Assembly: GCA_023389855.1 (NCBI GenBank)
Contig: JAEWDZ010000004.1
Location: 434,001-498,000, forward strand
Direction: 5' to 3'
Length of the DNA: 64,000 nucleotides
From: Bacteroidota bacterium
GTDB taxonomy: Bacteria; Bacteroidota; Bacteroidia; Bacteroidales; Porphyromonadaceae
Below are positions 28,711 through 38,632 of this stretch, one piece after another (the first letter of the stretch is position 1; the number at the start of each line of letters is the position of its first letter). The position numbers were made by a program, and so were the translations under genes. The notes beneath the pieces are model-generated. The model worked only from the letters and a program-made list of their open reading frames with translations. It ran no database searches and was not told the origin of the DNA.

Positions 28711-29292
28711 ATGAAACATCACGAAAATAAAAAAACTTCCCAAGAGGAAACCAAAGAAAAGCAAGAAAAAAAGGAGTTGAAACAACAGGAGCCTGATAAA
28801 ACACAAGAAAAAGAAAAAGAAGCTATAGAAGAGACTAGAGACAATCGTGCAGAAGAACTAGAAAAAGAACTCTCTGAACTGAAGGATAAATATCTTCGAT
28901 TAGCTGCAGAATATGACAATTTTCGACGTCGCACAGCACAGGAGAAAAGCGACCTTTTGCTACACGGTGCGGAGAAGACAATCCTAGATCTTCTACCAAT
29001 ACTAGACGACTTAGACCTCGCAAAAAAAAACATATCCGAAGCAAGCGATATAGAGGCTCTAAGTCAAGGTATTAACCTCATAATGACCAAGTTTTCGGAA
29101 TTTCTTACAAAACAAGGAGTCAGCGCCATGGAGGTAATAAACCTTCCTTTCGATGCCGATACCCAGCAGGCTGTCGCCTTACTGCCCACAGACGATGAAA
29201 AGCAAAAGGGGTGCGTGATAGACTGCATCAAAAAAGGATACAAATTACATGACAAAGTCATCCGAATTGCCGATGTTATAGTAGGACAATAA
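28711..29292 (+). CDS. grpE: Nucleotide exchange factor GrpE
   Basis: GrpE releases ADP from DnaK in the heat-shock chaperone cycle. The ATG at 28711 gives 193 residues; an in-frame TTG at 28684 is less likely. The first 50 residues are almost entirely Lys, Glu and Gln and probably disordered. A long coiled coil follows (about 45-100) with the family motif LRLAAEYDNFRRR, and the C-terminal beta domain contains GVSAMEVINLPFDAD and GYKLHDKVIRIADVIVG. dnaJ starts 17 bases later, while dnaK is not in the window. No -33/-7 promoter of the standard type was found just upstream, which fits, but does not prove, an alternative heat-shock promoter. Confidence 0.95.
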   Translation: MKHHENKKTSQEETKEKQEKKELKQQEPDKTQEKEKEAIEETRDNRAEELEKELSELKDKYLRLAAEYDNFRRRTAQEKSDLLLHGAEKTILDLLPILDDLDLAKKNISEASDIEALSQGINLIMTKFSEFLTKQGVSAMEVINLPFDADTQQAVALLPTDDEKQKGCVIDCIKKGYKLHDKVIRIADVIVGQ

Positions 29293-29309
29293 AATAAACG
29301 AATCAGCCA

Positions 29310-30470
29310 ATGGCAGCAAATAATAAAAAAGACTATTATGAGGTATTGGGCGTAGCCAAAAACGCAACGGCAGACGACCTAAAAAAAGCCTATAGAAAAA
29401 TGGCTATCAAGTATCACCCCGACAAAAATCCGGGTGACAAAGAAGCTGAAGAAAAATTTAAGGAAGTAGCGGAGGCATACGACGTTCTTAGTGATCCCAA
29501 CAAACGAGCCCGCTACGACCAATTTGGACACGCTGCTTTCCAGCATGGAAGTGGCGGAGGCGGTTTCTCGGCACAAGATATTTCTATGGAAGATATCTTT
29601 AGTCGCTTTGGCGATATTTTCGGAGGGCACTTCAGCGGTTTTGGCGGATTTGGAAGAAGTTCTCGTAGCGTTCACGTCCCGCAGGGAAGCGATCTGAGAG
29701 TCTCTGTACAGCTTACGCTCAAAGAGATCTCAGAAGGAGTAGACAAAAAATTGAAAATAAAAAAACAAGTACACTGCTCTGAATGCCACGGAGAAAGGAC
29801 TACTGATCCTAATGGGAAGAAGACTTGTCCCGACTGCAACGGGACTGGCGTACGGACCTCTATTTCCAATACTATATTTGGAGCAATGCAAACGCAATCG
29901 ACATGCCACCGATGCCACGGGGAAGGAACGATCATCGATAAGCCATGTAAAAAGTGTGGCGGCAGCGGGCTGGAAAAAGGTGAGGAAGTAGTGAGTTTCC
30001 ATATCCCTGCAGGTGTCAGTGAAGGCATGCAACTAACAATGCAAGGAAAAGGAAATGCTGCTCCCAAAGGAGGAATACCGGGAGACCTTTATATCGTAAT
30101 AGGAGAAAAAGAGCACGAGCAGCTTATACGTAATGGCGATGACGTCATATACAACCTGCTTATCCCACTGGACATTGCCATTGAAGGTGGAGAAGTAGAA
30201 ATCCCCACAATAGATGGAAAAGCAAAAATAAAAATCGAGGCTGGCATACAACCTGGAAAGATACTCCGGTTACGACAGAAAGGATTACCTGTTTTGAATG
30301 GTTATTCCAGAGGAGATCTCCTTGTGAATGTTAATGTATACATACCGCAAGTATTGGATAGTAAAGAACGCAAGTTGGTAGAACAGATCAAAGTATCCAA
30401 AAACTTCAAACCCAGTGAAGAAGATCGACTGGAAATCGACCGTAAATATCGTCGAATGCTAGGTAAATAA
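29310..30470 (+). CDS. dnaJ: Chaperone DnaJ
   Basis: A 386-residue type I DnaJ. The J domain (about 8-72) has the essential H36-P-D motif that stimulates the DnaK ATPase. A Gly/Phe-rich linker (about 75-120) follows. The zinc region has four CxxC repeats: CSECHGER, CPDCNGTG, CHRCHGEG and CKKCGGSG, the first ending in R instead of G. Two C-terminal substrate-binding domains complete the protein. It is cotranscribed with grpE, and the next gene begins 5 bases after its stop. Confidence 0.97.
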   Translation: MAANNKKDYYEVLGVAKNATADDLKKAYRKMAIKYHPDKNPGDKEAEEKFKEVAEAYDVLSDPNKRARYDQFGHAAFQHGSGGGGFSAQDISMEDIFSRFGDIFGGHFSGFGGFGRSSRSVHVPQGSDLRVSVQLTLKEISEGVDKKLKIKKQVHCSECHGERTTDPNGKKTCPDCNGTGVRTSISNTIFGAMQTQSTCHRCHGEGTIIDKPCKKCGGSGLEKGEEVVSFHIPAGVSEGMQLTMQGKGNAAPKGGIPGDLYIVIGEKEHEQLIRNGDDVIYNLLIPLDIAIEGGEVEIPTIDGKAKIKIEAGIQPGKILRLRQKGLPVLNGYSRGDLLVNVNVYIPQVLDSKERKLVEQIKVSKNFKPSEEDRLEIDRKYRRMLGK

Positions 30471-30475
30471 TACGT

Positions 30476-31756
30476 ATGCCACATAATAAAATCAGCTCTT
30501 TCCAAGGGACCTTTCTTGTAGTTGTATTCGTCTATCTGCTGTCGCTGATCTCTCCGCACAAGGTTGTTGCTCAGACATCACAAACGCCTTCATTAGAGCA
30601 TTCCTACCATGTGAGTCTTCTAATATCCGACGGGGTTGACGATGAGGTATACGCCATCTATGGACATGCTGCACTAAGACTGAAAAACGTTGACAATCCA
30701 GAGGATGACAACATATACAATTGGGGAGTATTTGACTTTGATGCCCCTAACTTCGTAGGCAAGTTTATATCAGGAAAGACTACCGACTATATGCTGGCCT
30801 GTGGTAATGCAAGTGCCTACATTTACGACTACACCTATTCAAGGGAAACAAACGTTCATGAATTGGTATTGGATCTCACACAGCAAGAGGTAGAAAAATT
30901 AGTCTTGCTACTACAGGACAATCTACAACCCCAAAATATATACTATCACTACAATTTTGTATTTGACAACTGTGCCACGAGGCCTTTCGAAATAATTGAG
31001 AATGCCATCGACGGCAAACTAATCCTTCCCTCTGTAGAGCCCATCACCACCAGGGAAATGCTTGATAAAAGTAGTAGACTCCGACCTTGGCTTAAACTAG
31101 GAACAGATCTTGCTTTGGGAAGTCTTGCAGATCAACCGACGGTTGCTCGCGACCAGGTATTTTTACCCGAACACCTGAAAGAAATGCTCTGTCAGGCCAA
31201 GGTCCAAACATCAGACGGATCCCTTCACCCACTGGTTAAAGAGCAATTTACCTACCCTCGACAAGCATTTACGATTCCGCCCGTATCGAAGACACCGCTT
31301 TTCCTACGCCCAATGACGCTTACAATAGCATTACTACTGGTCACGCTTTTCCTTGCAGTCAGAAATAGATACTTAAAAAAACAAGAAGATCTTGCCCTTA
31401 AGATCTGGTCTACTCTCTGCTACATTGGCATGGGCATAGCTGGCGGCATTATATATTACTTATCCTTCTTTTCATTGCATCCGCTTGTGTACCCCAATTG
31501 GAACATACTTGTCTTCCATCCCTTCTACATACTTCTTCTGCTACCCTGTATATGGATAACTAATAAGAGATATTCCCACTACACGCATGCGTTGAATATT
31601 GTAGCGATAGTCGTTTTTTATATTTTATGCTTTTGTCCTATACAGCATTTCTCTCCCGTCGTCCTATTGCTTGCATTCAATGCACTCCTGATCGCGACAT
31701 TGCAACTAGCTACACATACAAAGAAAGCATGTATCAAAGGCAAGCAGCTGTCGTAG
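30476..31756 (+). CDS. DUF4105 (Lnb N-terminal periplasmic domain) membrane protein
   Basis: A 426-residue protein with an N-terminal signal peptide (end near VVAQ), a periplasmic DUF4105 domain (about 40-230), and about five C-terminal membrane helices (about 285-420). In the domain, GHAALRL, YNWGVFDF, and YHYNFVFDNCATRPFE (159-174, with the conserved cysteine-threonine pair) are typical of the family. The family shares features with papain-like cysteine peptidases, but no activity is established that I can cite for this branch. It is only 5 bases from dnaJ, and secA follows after 112 bases. Confidence 0.8.
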   Translation: MPHNKISSFQGTFLVVVFVYLLSLISPHKVVAQTSQTPSLEHSYHVSLLISDGVDDEVYAIYGHAALRLKNVDNPEDDNIYNWGVFDFDAPNFVGKFISGKTTDYMLACGNASAYIYDYTYSRETNVHELVLDLTQQEVEKLVLLLQDNLQPQNIYYHYNFVFDNCATRPFEIIENAIDGKLILPSVEPITTREMLDKSSRLRPWLKLGTDLALGSLADQPTVARDQVFLPEHLKEMLCQAKVQTSDGSLHPLVKEQFTYPRQAFTIPPVSKTPLFLRPMTLTIALLLVTLFLAVRNRYLKKQEDLALKIWSTLCYIGMGIAGGIIYYLSFFSLHPLVYPNWNILVFHPFYILLLLPCIWITNKRYSHYTHALNIVAIVVFYILCFCPIQHFSPVVLLLAFNALLIATLQLATHTKKACIKGKQLS

Positions 31757-31868
31757 CGATTATATGACCTTTTTTTTGTAACTTCGCGCAGAAGATAGGC
31801 TTCCTTAAAAATATAGCCTCTTACTAAATAATATAGCCATTTTATAGCATATCATAAAACCGTATTTT

Positions 31869-34800
31869 ATGGGATTTGTAAACTTTTTTTCTTCCCTCTT
31901 CGGAAATAAATCTCAACGAGATCTTCGTGAAGTGGAGCCCTACGTAACCAAGATTAAGGCCATCTATCCCGAGATAGAGCAGCTTTCTCATGACCAACTG
32001 CGTCAGCGCTCTCACGCTCTTAGACAAAAAATAGCAGACTATACCGCCAGCGAAAGAAATGAAATAGAAAAGCTGAAAGAGAATATTGAGCAACAAGATC
32101 TAGAAACACGTGAGCAACGTTGGGCACAGATCGATAAAATACAAAAGGATATTCTGGGAAAAAATGAAATCATATTAGACGAAATCCTACCCGAAGCTTT
32201 CGCCATCATTAAAGATACTGCACGCCGATTTAAGGAAAATGAAACACTCGAAGTAACTGCGACAGACTTCGATAGAGAGCTTGCCGCAGATGCAAAAAAC
32301 GATTTCATAGCTATCGACAATGATAAAGCCATATACAAAAATCGATGGATGGCTGGTGGCAACGAAATCACCTGGGATATGGTTCACTACGATGTTCAGC
32401 TCATAGGTGGGGTCGTACTGCACCAAGGAAAAATTGCTGAAATGGCCACTGGGGAAGGTAAGACATTGGTCGCTACGTTACCGGTCTTTCTGAATGCCCT
32501 GCCTGGTATGGGTGTGCATGTAGTGACAGTCAACGACTATCTGTCCAAGCGCGACGCAGAATGGATGGGCCCTCTGTATATGTTTCATGGGCTATCTGTA
32601 GATTGTATTGACAAGCACAAACCTAATAGTGACGGACGCCGAAAAGCCTATAACGCTGATATCACGTTTGGCACAAACAACGAATTTGGCTTCGATTATC
32701 TTCGTGATAATATGGCGACATCGCCAAAAGACCTTGTACAGCGCAAGCACAATTATACTATTGTCGATGAGGTCGACTCCGTATTGATCGACGATGCTCG
32801 TACCCCGTTAATTATTTCAGGGCCTACTCCTAAGGGTGAGGATCAATTATTTGAAGACTATATACACCAAGTAGAAAACGTCGTCAATGCACAGAAAAAA
32901 CTCTGCGCGCAGTTGCTCATCGATGCCAAACGAAAAATGGCAGCTACTGACAAGAAAGAGCAAGAAGAAGGTACTCTGCTGCTTTATCGTTCCTATAAAG
33001 GGATGCCGAAAAACAAGCAGTTGATCAAGTACCTATCTGAGCCTGGAGTTAAAACAGCTATGCTCAAAACGGAAGAAACATATATGCAAGACAATATGCG
33101 ACAAATGCACATTGTCACAGATCCGTTATACTTTGTCATTGACGAAAAAATGAATAGTATCGATCTCACCGATAAAGGGATCGATCTGCTATCGAAGGAC
33201 GTAGAAGACAGCAAATTTTTTATCCTTCCCGATATTGCAACAGAGCTTTCTAAACTCGAAAATGAACCCCTTTCCGACGAGATAAAAGCTGAAAGAAGAG
33301 ATGAACTGGTAACAGAATATTCGATTAAAAGTGAACGCGTACACACTGTCAACCAATTGTTAAAGGCATATACCCTCTTTGAAAAAGATGATCAATACGT
33401 AGTAATCGACAATAAGGTTATGATTGTCGATGAGCAAACAGGTCGTATTATGGAGGGGCGTCGATATAGCGATGGGCTACATCAAGCTATTGAAGCTAAA
33501 GAGCATGTTAAAGTAGAAGCAGCTACACAAACTTTTGCCACAATTACCCTGCAAAACTATTTCCGTATGTACCACAAACTATCTGGTATGACGGGAACTG
33601 CAGAGACTGAAGCCCGAGAGCTTTGGGATATATACAAACTGGATGTAGTCGTAATTCCTACCAATAAACCTATTGCCCGCAAAGATCAAAACGACCGTAT
33701 ATACAAGACCGCTCGTGAAAAATACGCTGCTGTAATAGAAGAAATACAGTCTCTAACTGAAAAAGGCAGACCAGTACTTGTGGGTACGACCTCTGTCGAA
33801 ATCAGTGAGCTCCTTAGCCGCATGCTACAAATGCGTAAGATCCCTCATAATGTGCTCAACGCTAAGCTACACCAAAAAGAGGCCGATATAGTAGCACAAG
33901 CCGGGCAAAAAGGGATGGTGACCATAGCTACAAATATGGCCGGACGTGGTACAGACATTAAACTGAGCAAGGAAGTGCGTGACATGGGCGGACTCGCCAT
34001 CATAGGTACTGAAAGACACGAAAGCCGTCGTGTAGACCGCCAGCTTCGAGGCCGTTCTGGTCGTCAAGGAGACCCTGGTACGTCCGTCTTTTACATATCT
34101 CTAGAAGACCATCTAATGCGATTATTCGGTGGCGACAGAATTGCAGCCATCATGGACCGTATGGGCTACAAAGAGGGGGATATGCTCGAAAATAAAGCCC
34201 TCTCAAGAAATGTAGAAAAAGCGCAGAAAAAAGTTGAAGAGAATAACTACGGTATACGAAAAAGACTCTTGGAGTATGACGATGTAATGAATAGCCAACG
34301 CGAAGTAATTTATACCCGCCGTCGTCATGCGCTCATGGGCGAGCGTATTGGCCTAGATGCTCTCAACACCATCTTTGACGTGATGGAGAAAATCGTCATT
34401 TCGGCTAAGGAAAGCGACAACTACGAAGATTTCAAGCAGGAACTCCTCTCTGCCATGGCTGTAAATACCCAAATTGAAGAAGAGCAATTCCACAAACTCC
34501 GCACCAACGAACTGACCGATAAGGTATGGGAAGAAGTCTTCGAAAGCTACAAGAGACGTAGGGATACCATAGCCCATATTGCATATCCCCTTTTGCATGA
34601 AATATTCTTGCAACGAGGATCTACCATCGAACGCATCATCGTTCCGATTACAGATGGACGACGGACCTACAACATCCCTTGTAACCTAGAAGAAGCCGAT
34701 AAAACTGAAGCGCGCAGTATACTTAAAGAACTGGAAAAAAGCGTAATCCTCTACACCATCGATGAAGCTTGGAAAGAGCACTTACGTGAAATGGATGAGC

Positions 34801-35219
34801 TTCGCAACTCGGTACAAAACGCGAGCTACGAAAATAAAGATCCTCTCCTGATCTACAAGATCGAAAGCTACGAAATCTTCAAAAATATGGTCGATGCCAT
34901 GAATCGCAAGGCCACAGCGATACTCATGCGTGCCCGTATCCCTCTGCCTGAGCCAAGTGAAGAGGAAAAAAGAGAGTTGCAACTGCGCCAGGCTGCTCCC
35001 GAACAAAAAACGGATATGAGCAAATACCGGACGCAAAAAGAGGATGTGATGGAGCAGACGCGTAGCCAGCAGCAACAAGCAGCCGCCTCATCTTCACAGC
35101 AGCAAGAGCAGCGTCGAGAGCCCGTACGTGCAGAAAAGAAGATAGGGCGCAATGATCCATGTCCTTGCGGTAGTGGCAAAAAATACAAGAACTGCCACGG
35201 AAAAAATATGCCTCAATAA
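31869..35219 (+). CDS. secA: Protein translocase ATPase SecA
   Basis: SecA drives proteins through SecYEG with ATP. The 1116-residue length, long for SecA, is normal in Bacteroidota and comes from insertions in the N-terminal part (a Glu/Lys-rich coiled segment near 55-95) and near 330-400. Walker A is MATGEGKT (192-199), and the DEAD-type motif lies in DEVDSVLIDDARTP. Motifs NMAGRGTDIKL and GRSGRQGDPG of the second helicase half are present. A Gln- and Ala-rich linker leads to a zinc-binding tail with C1098, C1100, C1109 and H1110 in CPCGSGKKYKNCHGK, which contacts SecB or ribosomes. A strong terminator follows. Confidence 0.98.
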   Translation: MGFVNFFSSLFGNKSQRDLREVEPYVTKIKAIYPEIEQLSHDQLRQRSHALRQKIADYTASERNEIEKLKENIEQQDLETREQRWAQIDKIQKDILGKNEIILDEILPEAFAIIKDTARRFKENETLEVTATDFDRELAADAKNDFIAIDNDKAIYKNRWMAGGNEITWDMVHYDVQLIGGVVLHQGKIAEMATGEGKTLVATLPVFLNALPGMGVHVVTVNDYLSKRDAEWMGPLYMFHGLSVDCIDKHKPNSDGRRKAYNADITFGTNNEFGFDYLRDNMATSPKDLVQRKHNYTIVDEVDSVLIDDARTPLIISGPTPKGEDQLFEDYIHQVENVVNAQKKLCAQLLIDAKRKMAATDKKEQEEGTLLLYRSYKGMPKNKQLIKYLSEPGVKTAMLKTEETYMQDNMRQMHIVTDPLYFVIDEKMNSIDLTDKGIDLLSKDVEDSKFFILPDIATELSKLENEPLSDEIKAERRDELVTEYSIKSERVHTVNQLLKAYTLFEKDDQYVVIDNKVMIVDEQTGRIMEGRRYSDGLHQAIEAKEHVKVEAATQTFATITLQNYFRMYHKLSGMTGTAETEARELWDIYKLDVVVIPTNKPIARKDQNDRIYKTAREKYAAVIEEIQSLTEKGRPVLVGTTSVEISELLSRMLQMRKIPHNVLNAKLHQKEADIVAQAGQKGMVTIATNMAGRGTDIKLSKEVRDMGGLAIIGTERHESRRVDRQLRGRSGRQGDPGTSVFYISLEDHLMRLFGGDRIAAIMDRMGYKEGDMLENKALSRNVEKAQKKVEENNYGIRKRLLEYDDVMNSQREVIYTRRRHALMGERIGLDALNTIFDVMEKIVISAKESDNYEDFKQELLSAMAVNTQIEEEQFHKLRTNELTDKVWEEVFESYKRRRDTIAHIAYPLLHEIFLQRGSTIERIIVPITDGRRTYNIPCNLEEADKTEARSILKELEKSVILYTIDEAWKEHLREMDELRNSVQNASYENKDPLLIYKIESYEIFKNMVDAMNRKATAILMRARIPLPEPSEEEKRELQLRQAAPEQKTDMSKYRTQKEDVMEQTRSQQQQAAASSSQQQEQRREPVRAEKKIGRNDPCPCGSGKKYKNCHGKNMPQ

Positions 35220-35235
35220 CAATTAATCAACGCTA

Positions 35236-35279
35236 AGAGTGTTAGGAATAGGCATGCTTATCCTAACACTCTTTTTTTT
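35236..35279 (+). terminator. Terminator of secA
   Basis: A perfect 12-bp stem (35236-35247 with 35261-35272) is followed by eight T. The loop itself holds the palindrome GCATGC. Confidence 0.93.
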
Positions 35280-35293
35280 ATTATATTCTAATT

Positions 35294-36202
35294 ATGATCT
35301 ACTCTATGACGGGCTACGGCAAAGCCCATACTACCTGCAGAAACAAACGCTATGAGATCAGTATTAAGACGCTTAACAGCAAACAAATAGATATTGCCCT
35401 CCACTCGCCTGCCATACTACGAGACCTCGATCAGCCTATAAGAAAATTGCTCACCGAACGGATAGGACGCGGACGAATAGATTTTAATATCCTACTGACC
35501 CAAGTGACAGATGAAGAAGTGGTTGCTAATACCTACTTCGATACGGAACTTCTCTCTGAAGTATTGCAAGAGGTAAGAGAAATCGCCGCAAAAATAAATT
35601 GCGATGAGGCAGACCCTCTCCTATTACGTCTTCTCACTTTGCCCAATATGATCCAGTCCTCAGCCAAGGATCATAAGGAGCCTGACCTTACCGAAGATGA
35701 AATAAAGCAATGCCTAAGCGATATATCCCGATCCTTAGATGCTGTCGATATATTCCGTCGGCAAGAAGGCGAGATGTTAGAGAAAATACTCCTTGACAAT
35801 GTTGAGTCAATCGAAAAAAAAGCGCAGACCATCACTGAGATAGCACCACAACGCATCGATAATAAACGAAAAAAATTGGCCGAGGAACTTTCAAAACTAC
35901 CCTCTTCTATTGAGCATGATCAAAACCGTTTTGAGCAAGAACTCATATACTACATTGAAAAGTTGGATGTCGCAGAAGAACTTGTACGACTTGATCACCA
36001 TATTCACTATTTTCGAGAAACGATACAGCAAGCTATTTTTCCCTCTGGATGTGGAAAAAAACTTTCGTTTATAGCACAAGAGATGGGAAGAGAAATTAAT
36101 ACGCTCGGTTCTAAAAGTAACGATGCTACGATGCAACGCCTTGTAGTGGATATGAAAGATATACTCGAACAGATAAAAGAACAGATCGCCAACGTACTGT
36201 AA
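35294..36202 (+). CDS. yicC: YicC/YloC family endoribonuclease
   Basis: A 302-residue YicC-family protein; E. coli YicC has been reported to act as an endoribonuclease. The N-terminus MIYSMTGYGKA is the family signature, RGRIDFNI follows near residue 58, and the C-terminal DUF1732 region contains EIYYIEKLDVAEELVRLDHHI-like helices and LSFIAQEMGREINTLGSKS. The gene starts 14 bases after the secA terminator and is one base from gmk, an arrangement seen widely in bacteria. Confidence 0.93.
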   Translation: MIYSMTGYGKAHTTCRNKRYEISIKTLNSKQIDIALHSPAILRDLDQPIRKLLTERIGRGRIDFNILLTQVTDEEVVANTYFDTELLSEVLQEVREIAAKINCDEADPLLLRLLTLPNMIQSSAKDHKEPDLTEDEIKQCLSDISRSLDAVDIFRRQEGEMLEKILLDNVESIEKKAQTITEIAPQRIDNKRKKLAEELSKLPSSIEHDQNRFEQELIYYIEKLDVAEELVRLDHHIHYFRETIQQAIFPSGCGKKLSFIAQEMGREINTLGSKSNDATMQRLVVDMKDILEQIKEQIANVL

Positions 36203-36203
36203 A

Positions 36204-36773
36204 ATGACTAAAATAATTATCATTTCTGCTCCTAGTGGCACAGGGAAGAGTTCTATTATTGCGAAGATCATCGATCGTCCTGAACTCAAATTGACATTCT
36301 CTGTGAGCGCTACAAATCGACCTCCTAGAGGGAATGAAAAGCATGGTATCGAATATTATTTCATCGATGATACCGAATTCAAACAAAAAATTGCCGCAGA
36401 TATGTTTGTCGAGTACGTTGAAGTATACCCTGGACGATATTACGGCACACTAAAAAGTGAATTAGATAGAATACGTCTCCTGGGCAAAAACCTCATCCTT
36501 GATATTGATGTAGAAGGAGCTCTCAAGGTAAAAGAGAAATATCCTCAAGACACATTGGCTATTTTTATAGCTCCGCCCTCTATCGAAGAGTTGAGAAAAA
36601 GACTTATGGCAAGAAACACCGACAGTGCGGAAGTAATCGAAGAAAGACTAAAACGAGCTTCTTACGAACTAAGCCTTCAGGATCGTTTTGATGTTTGCTT
36701 TATCAATGACTCTCTCGAAAAATGCGCATCGGAAGTAGCTGATGCTATCGATGTTTTTATCAATAAATCATAA
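36204..36773 (+). CDS. gmk: Guanylate kinase
   Basis: Guanylate kinase phosphorylates GMP to GDP with ATP. The 189-residue protein has the P-loop SAPSGTGKSS (8-17) and the GMP-binding region with SATNRPPRGNEKHGIEYYF, then EYVEVYPGRYYGT, all typical. The length is slightly below the usual 200. It starts one base after yicC. In many Bacteroidota nadD follows gmk; here the operon ends in a terminator. Confidence 0.96.
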   Translation: MTKIIIISAPSGTGKSSIIAKIIDRPELKLTFSVSATNRPPRGNEKHGIEYYFIDDTEFKQKIAADMFVEYVEVYPGRYYGTLKSELDRIRLLGKNLILDIDVEGALKVKEKYPQDTLAIFIAPPSIEELRKRLMARNTDSAEVIEERLKRASYELSLQDRFDVCFINDSLEKCASEVADAIDVFINKS

Positions 36774-36840
36774 CAAAGGTAAGACGATTGAGAGGACCTC
36801 CCAGACATGTAGACAGACGAGTAGCATACACACTTTTATC

Positions 36841-36893
36841 AAAAATAGGCTGACTAAGATCGATATTCCATCAAATCTTACTTAGCCATTTTT
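36841..36893. terminator. Bidirectional terminator between gmk and nhaD
   Basis: A 13-position stem (36848-36860 with 36875-36887; one G-T pair and one mismatch) has ATTTTTATT after it on the plus strand and TATTTTT on the minus strand. It can end both convergent transcripts. Confidence 0.75.
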
Positions 36894-36984
36894 ATTATAC
36901 CTTATTCCTCCCACTGGCGTATAAAATATTAGAATACTTTTAGCACAGGAGACGTGTATCAGCAAACTATAAGTTTATAAGAGT

Positions 36985-38412
36985 CTATAAAATATTTAAA
37001 AGATAGTAGGTGACAGCTCCGCCAAAATAGCCTAGCAGAGCCAACGGTGTAAAACGCTTTAGAAAATAGCCAAAGGGGATCTTTTGTAAGCCCATTACGG
37101 TTATACCTGTGGCTGATCCAATAATCAAAAGGCTTCCGCCCGTTACTGCGCTATATGCGAGGAAAGTCCAAAATGAGCCATCCACCATCATCGAAGGAAG
37201 AGCGCTGTACCCCACAGGATATACGCCCATGACAGCAGCAACAAGTGCTACGTTGTCTGTAAAAGAAGACATAAGTCCAATGACAAAAGGCATCAGAAGA
37301 CTATTGATATCGGCATTATTGGTCAAATACATCAGCTGGTCGAGCGACTTCTGCATAGAAAAAAGCTGTCCCCCGACAATCAACGCACTCACAGAAAGCA
37401 GGATACCCGTAAAATAGAAGAACGTAGGCATATCGGCTTTTCTCATGACGCTCACTACTGAAAGTCTAGAAAGATCGATATTCCCTTGCGTTTTTTTATT
37501 GCGCCATGCCAAATATAAATCCGTAAGTACCCACAATGAAGATAGACCTATAAGGACACCTAAGAATGGAGGTATAGCAAATAATAACTGCCATATAGGG
37601 ACCAAAGCAATACTCAATAAACCTAAAACAAGTACAATCGTACTCATATAATTCGGGACTTCATAGGAAGTACGTTTAGTCACGGCTTCAGGAGCCTCAC
37701 GAAGTATCGTATCCTTGTCAAAGAACGTATAGGAAGCTACAATCAGGGGCAACAAAAGATTTACTAAGGCTGGAATAAAGACAGAGGATATTTGCCCTCC
37801 AATAGAGAGACGACCTTGCGTCCAGAGCAAGAGCGTCGTAACATCCCCTACAGGAGACCACGCCCCCCCCGCATTACATGCAAGTACGATCATACAAGCA
37901 AATTTCATTCTATCGATATGATTGGGGATTAACCTATTTAGTATTGCCAAAAGCAAAAGCGATGCAGCAAGGTTATCCACTAGTGCAGACAAAGAAAAAG
38001 CCATGAAAGAAATTAGAATAAAAAGCTTCCTTTTCTTGGTATTCTTTACTATCGAAATCAGCGAGTGAAAGCCCCCAAACTTATCCACCAGAGCGATAAT
38101 TAGCATTGAGCATAATACAAAAAATAGCGTCGTACTTACCTCGCCTAGCTCCTTAAGGATAACACTGGAAAGAAAAGCCGAAAGCTGCGAGGTTTCTGGC
38201 ATCTCATTCAATTCAGGATGATGAAGGAGAAAATAACTAAACGCTGGACTATGTGCAGAAATTCCGACCCGAGCGAATAGAAGTCCCCATAGCACGACAC
38301 ACATAACCAGTGCAGAGGCACTTTTATTGATCTTAATAAAATCTTCAAAAGCGATGGCCAAGATACCGAGGACAAAAACCACTGGCATGGCATAAAAAAG
38401 AAACTGGTCCAT
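36985..38412 (-). CDS. nhaD: Na+/H+ antiporter NhaD
   Basis: A 475-residue membrane protein of the NhaD family (ion transporter superfamily) with about 12-13 helices. It exchanges cytoplasmic Na+ (or Li+) for external H+. Visible family features are ALVDKFGGFHSLI, SALVDNLAASLLLLAI, NAGGAWSPVGDVTTLLLW and MSSFTDNVALVAAVMGVYPVG; the conserved D-N pairs and the glycine-rich discontinuous helices are those thought to bind the ion. It is a single-gene unit with its own promoter (38444-38474) and shares a terminator with gmk. With the Rnf complex and the Na+-type ATPase in this window it suggests active sodium cycling. Confidence 0.92.
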   Translation of the reverse strand: MDQFLFYAMPVVFVLGILAIAFEDFIKINKSASALVMCVVLWGLLFARVGISAHSPAFSYFLLHHPELNEMPETSQLSAFLSSVILKELGEVSTTLFFVLCSMLIIALVDKFGGFHSLISIVKNTKKRKLFILISFMAFSLSALVDNLAASLLLLAILNRLIPNHIDRMKFACMIVLACNAGGAWSPVGDVTTLLLWTQGRLSIGGQISSVFIPALVNLLLPLIVASYTFFDKDTILREAPEAVTKRTSYEVPNYMSTIVLVLGLLSIALVPIWQLLFAIPPFLGVLIGLSSLWVLTDLYLAWRNKKTQGNIDLSRLSVVSVMRKADMPTFFYFTGILLSVSALIVGGQLFSMQKSLDQLMYLTNNADINSLLMPFVIGLMSSFTDNVALVAAVMGVYPVGYSALPSMMVDGSFWTFLAYSAVTGGSLLIIGSATGITVMGLQKIPFGYFLKRFTPLALLGYFGGAVTYYLLNIL

Positions 38413-38443
38413 TTTTATTCTGATTTCTTTTATCTATACGTTG

Positions 38444-38474
38444 CAAATCTACAAAAAAATAATTTCTTATGCAA
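38444..38474 (-). promoter_or_regulatory. Promoter of nhaD
   Basis: On the minus strand TTG (38474-38472), 20 bases, TAGATTTG (38451-38444). The leader to the ATG at 38412 is about 25 bases. Confidence 0.65.
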
Positions 38475-38535
38475 TAGAAAGTCGTGCTACTAAAGGTATT
38501 GTATTCGATAACAAACGCCCTACGATTTAAATAAA

Positions 38536-38576
38536 GAAAAGAGGCAATATCTATTTGATAATGCCTCTTTTCTAAG
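38536..38576 (-). terminator. Terminator of the EEP-family phosphohydrolase gene
   Basis: A 16-position stem (38536-38551 with 38557-38572) with one A-A mismatch is followed on the minus strand by TTTATTT. It lies about 60 bases beyond the stop at 38633. Confidence 0.85.
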
Positions 38577-38632
38577 TTTTGTTTCGCTCTCTTGCAGAGA
38601 TCGTGGAACAAAGGATATTCCGTCCTGTATCC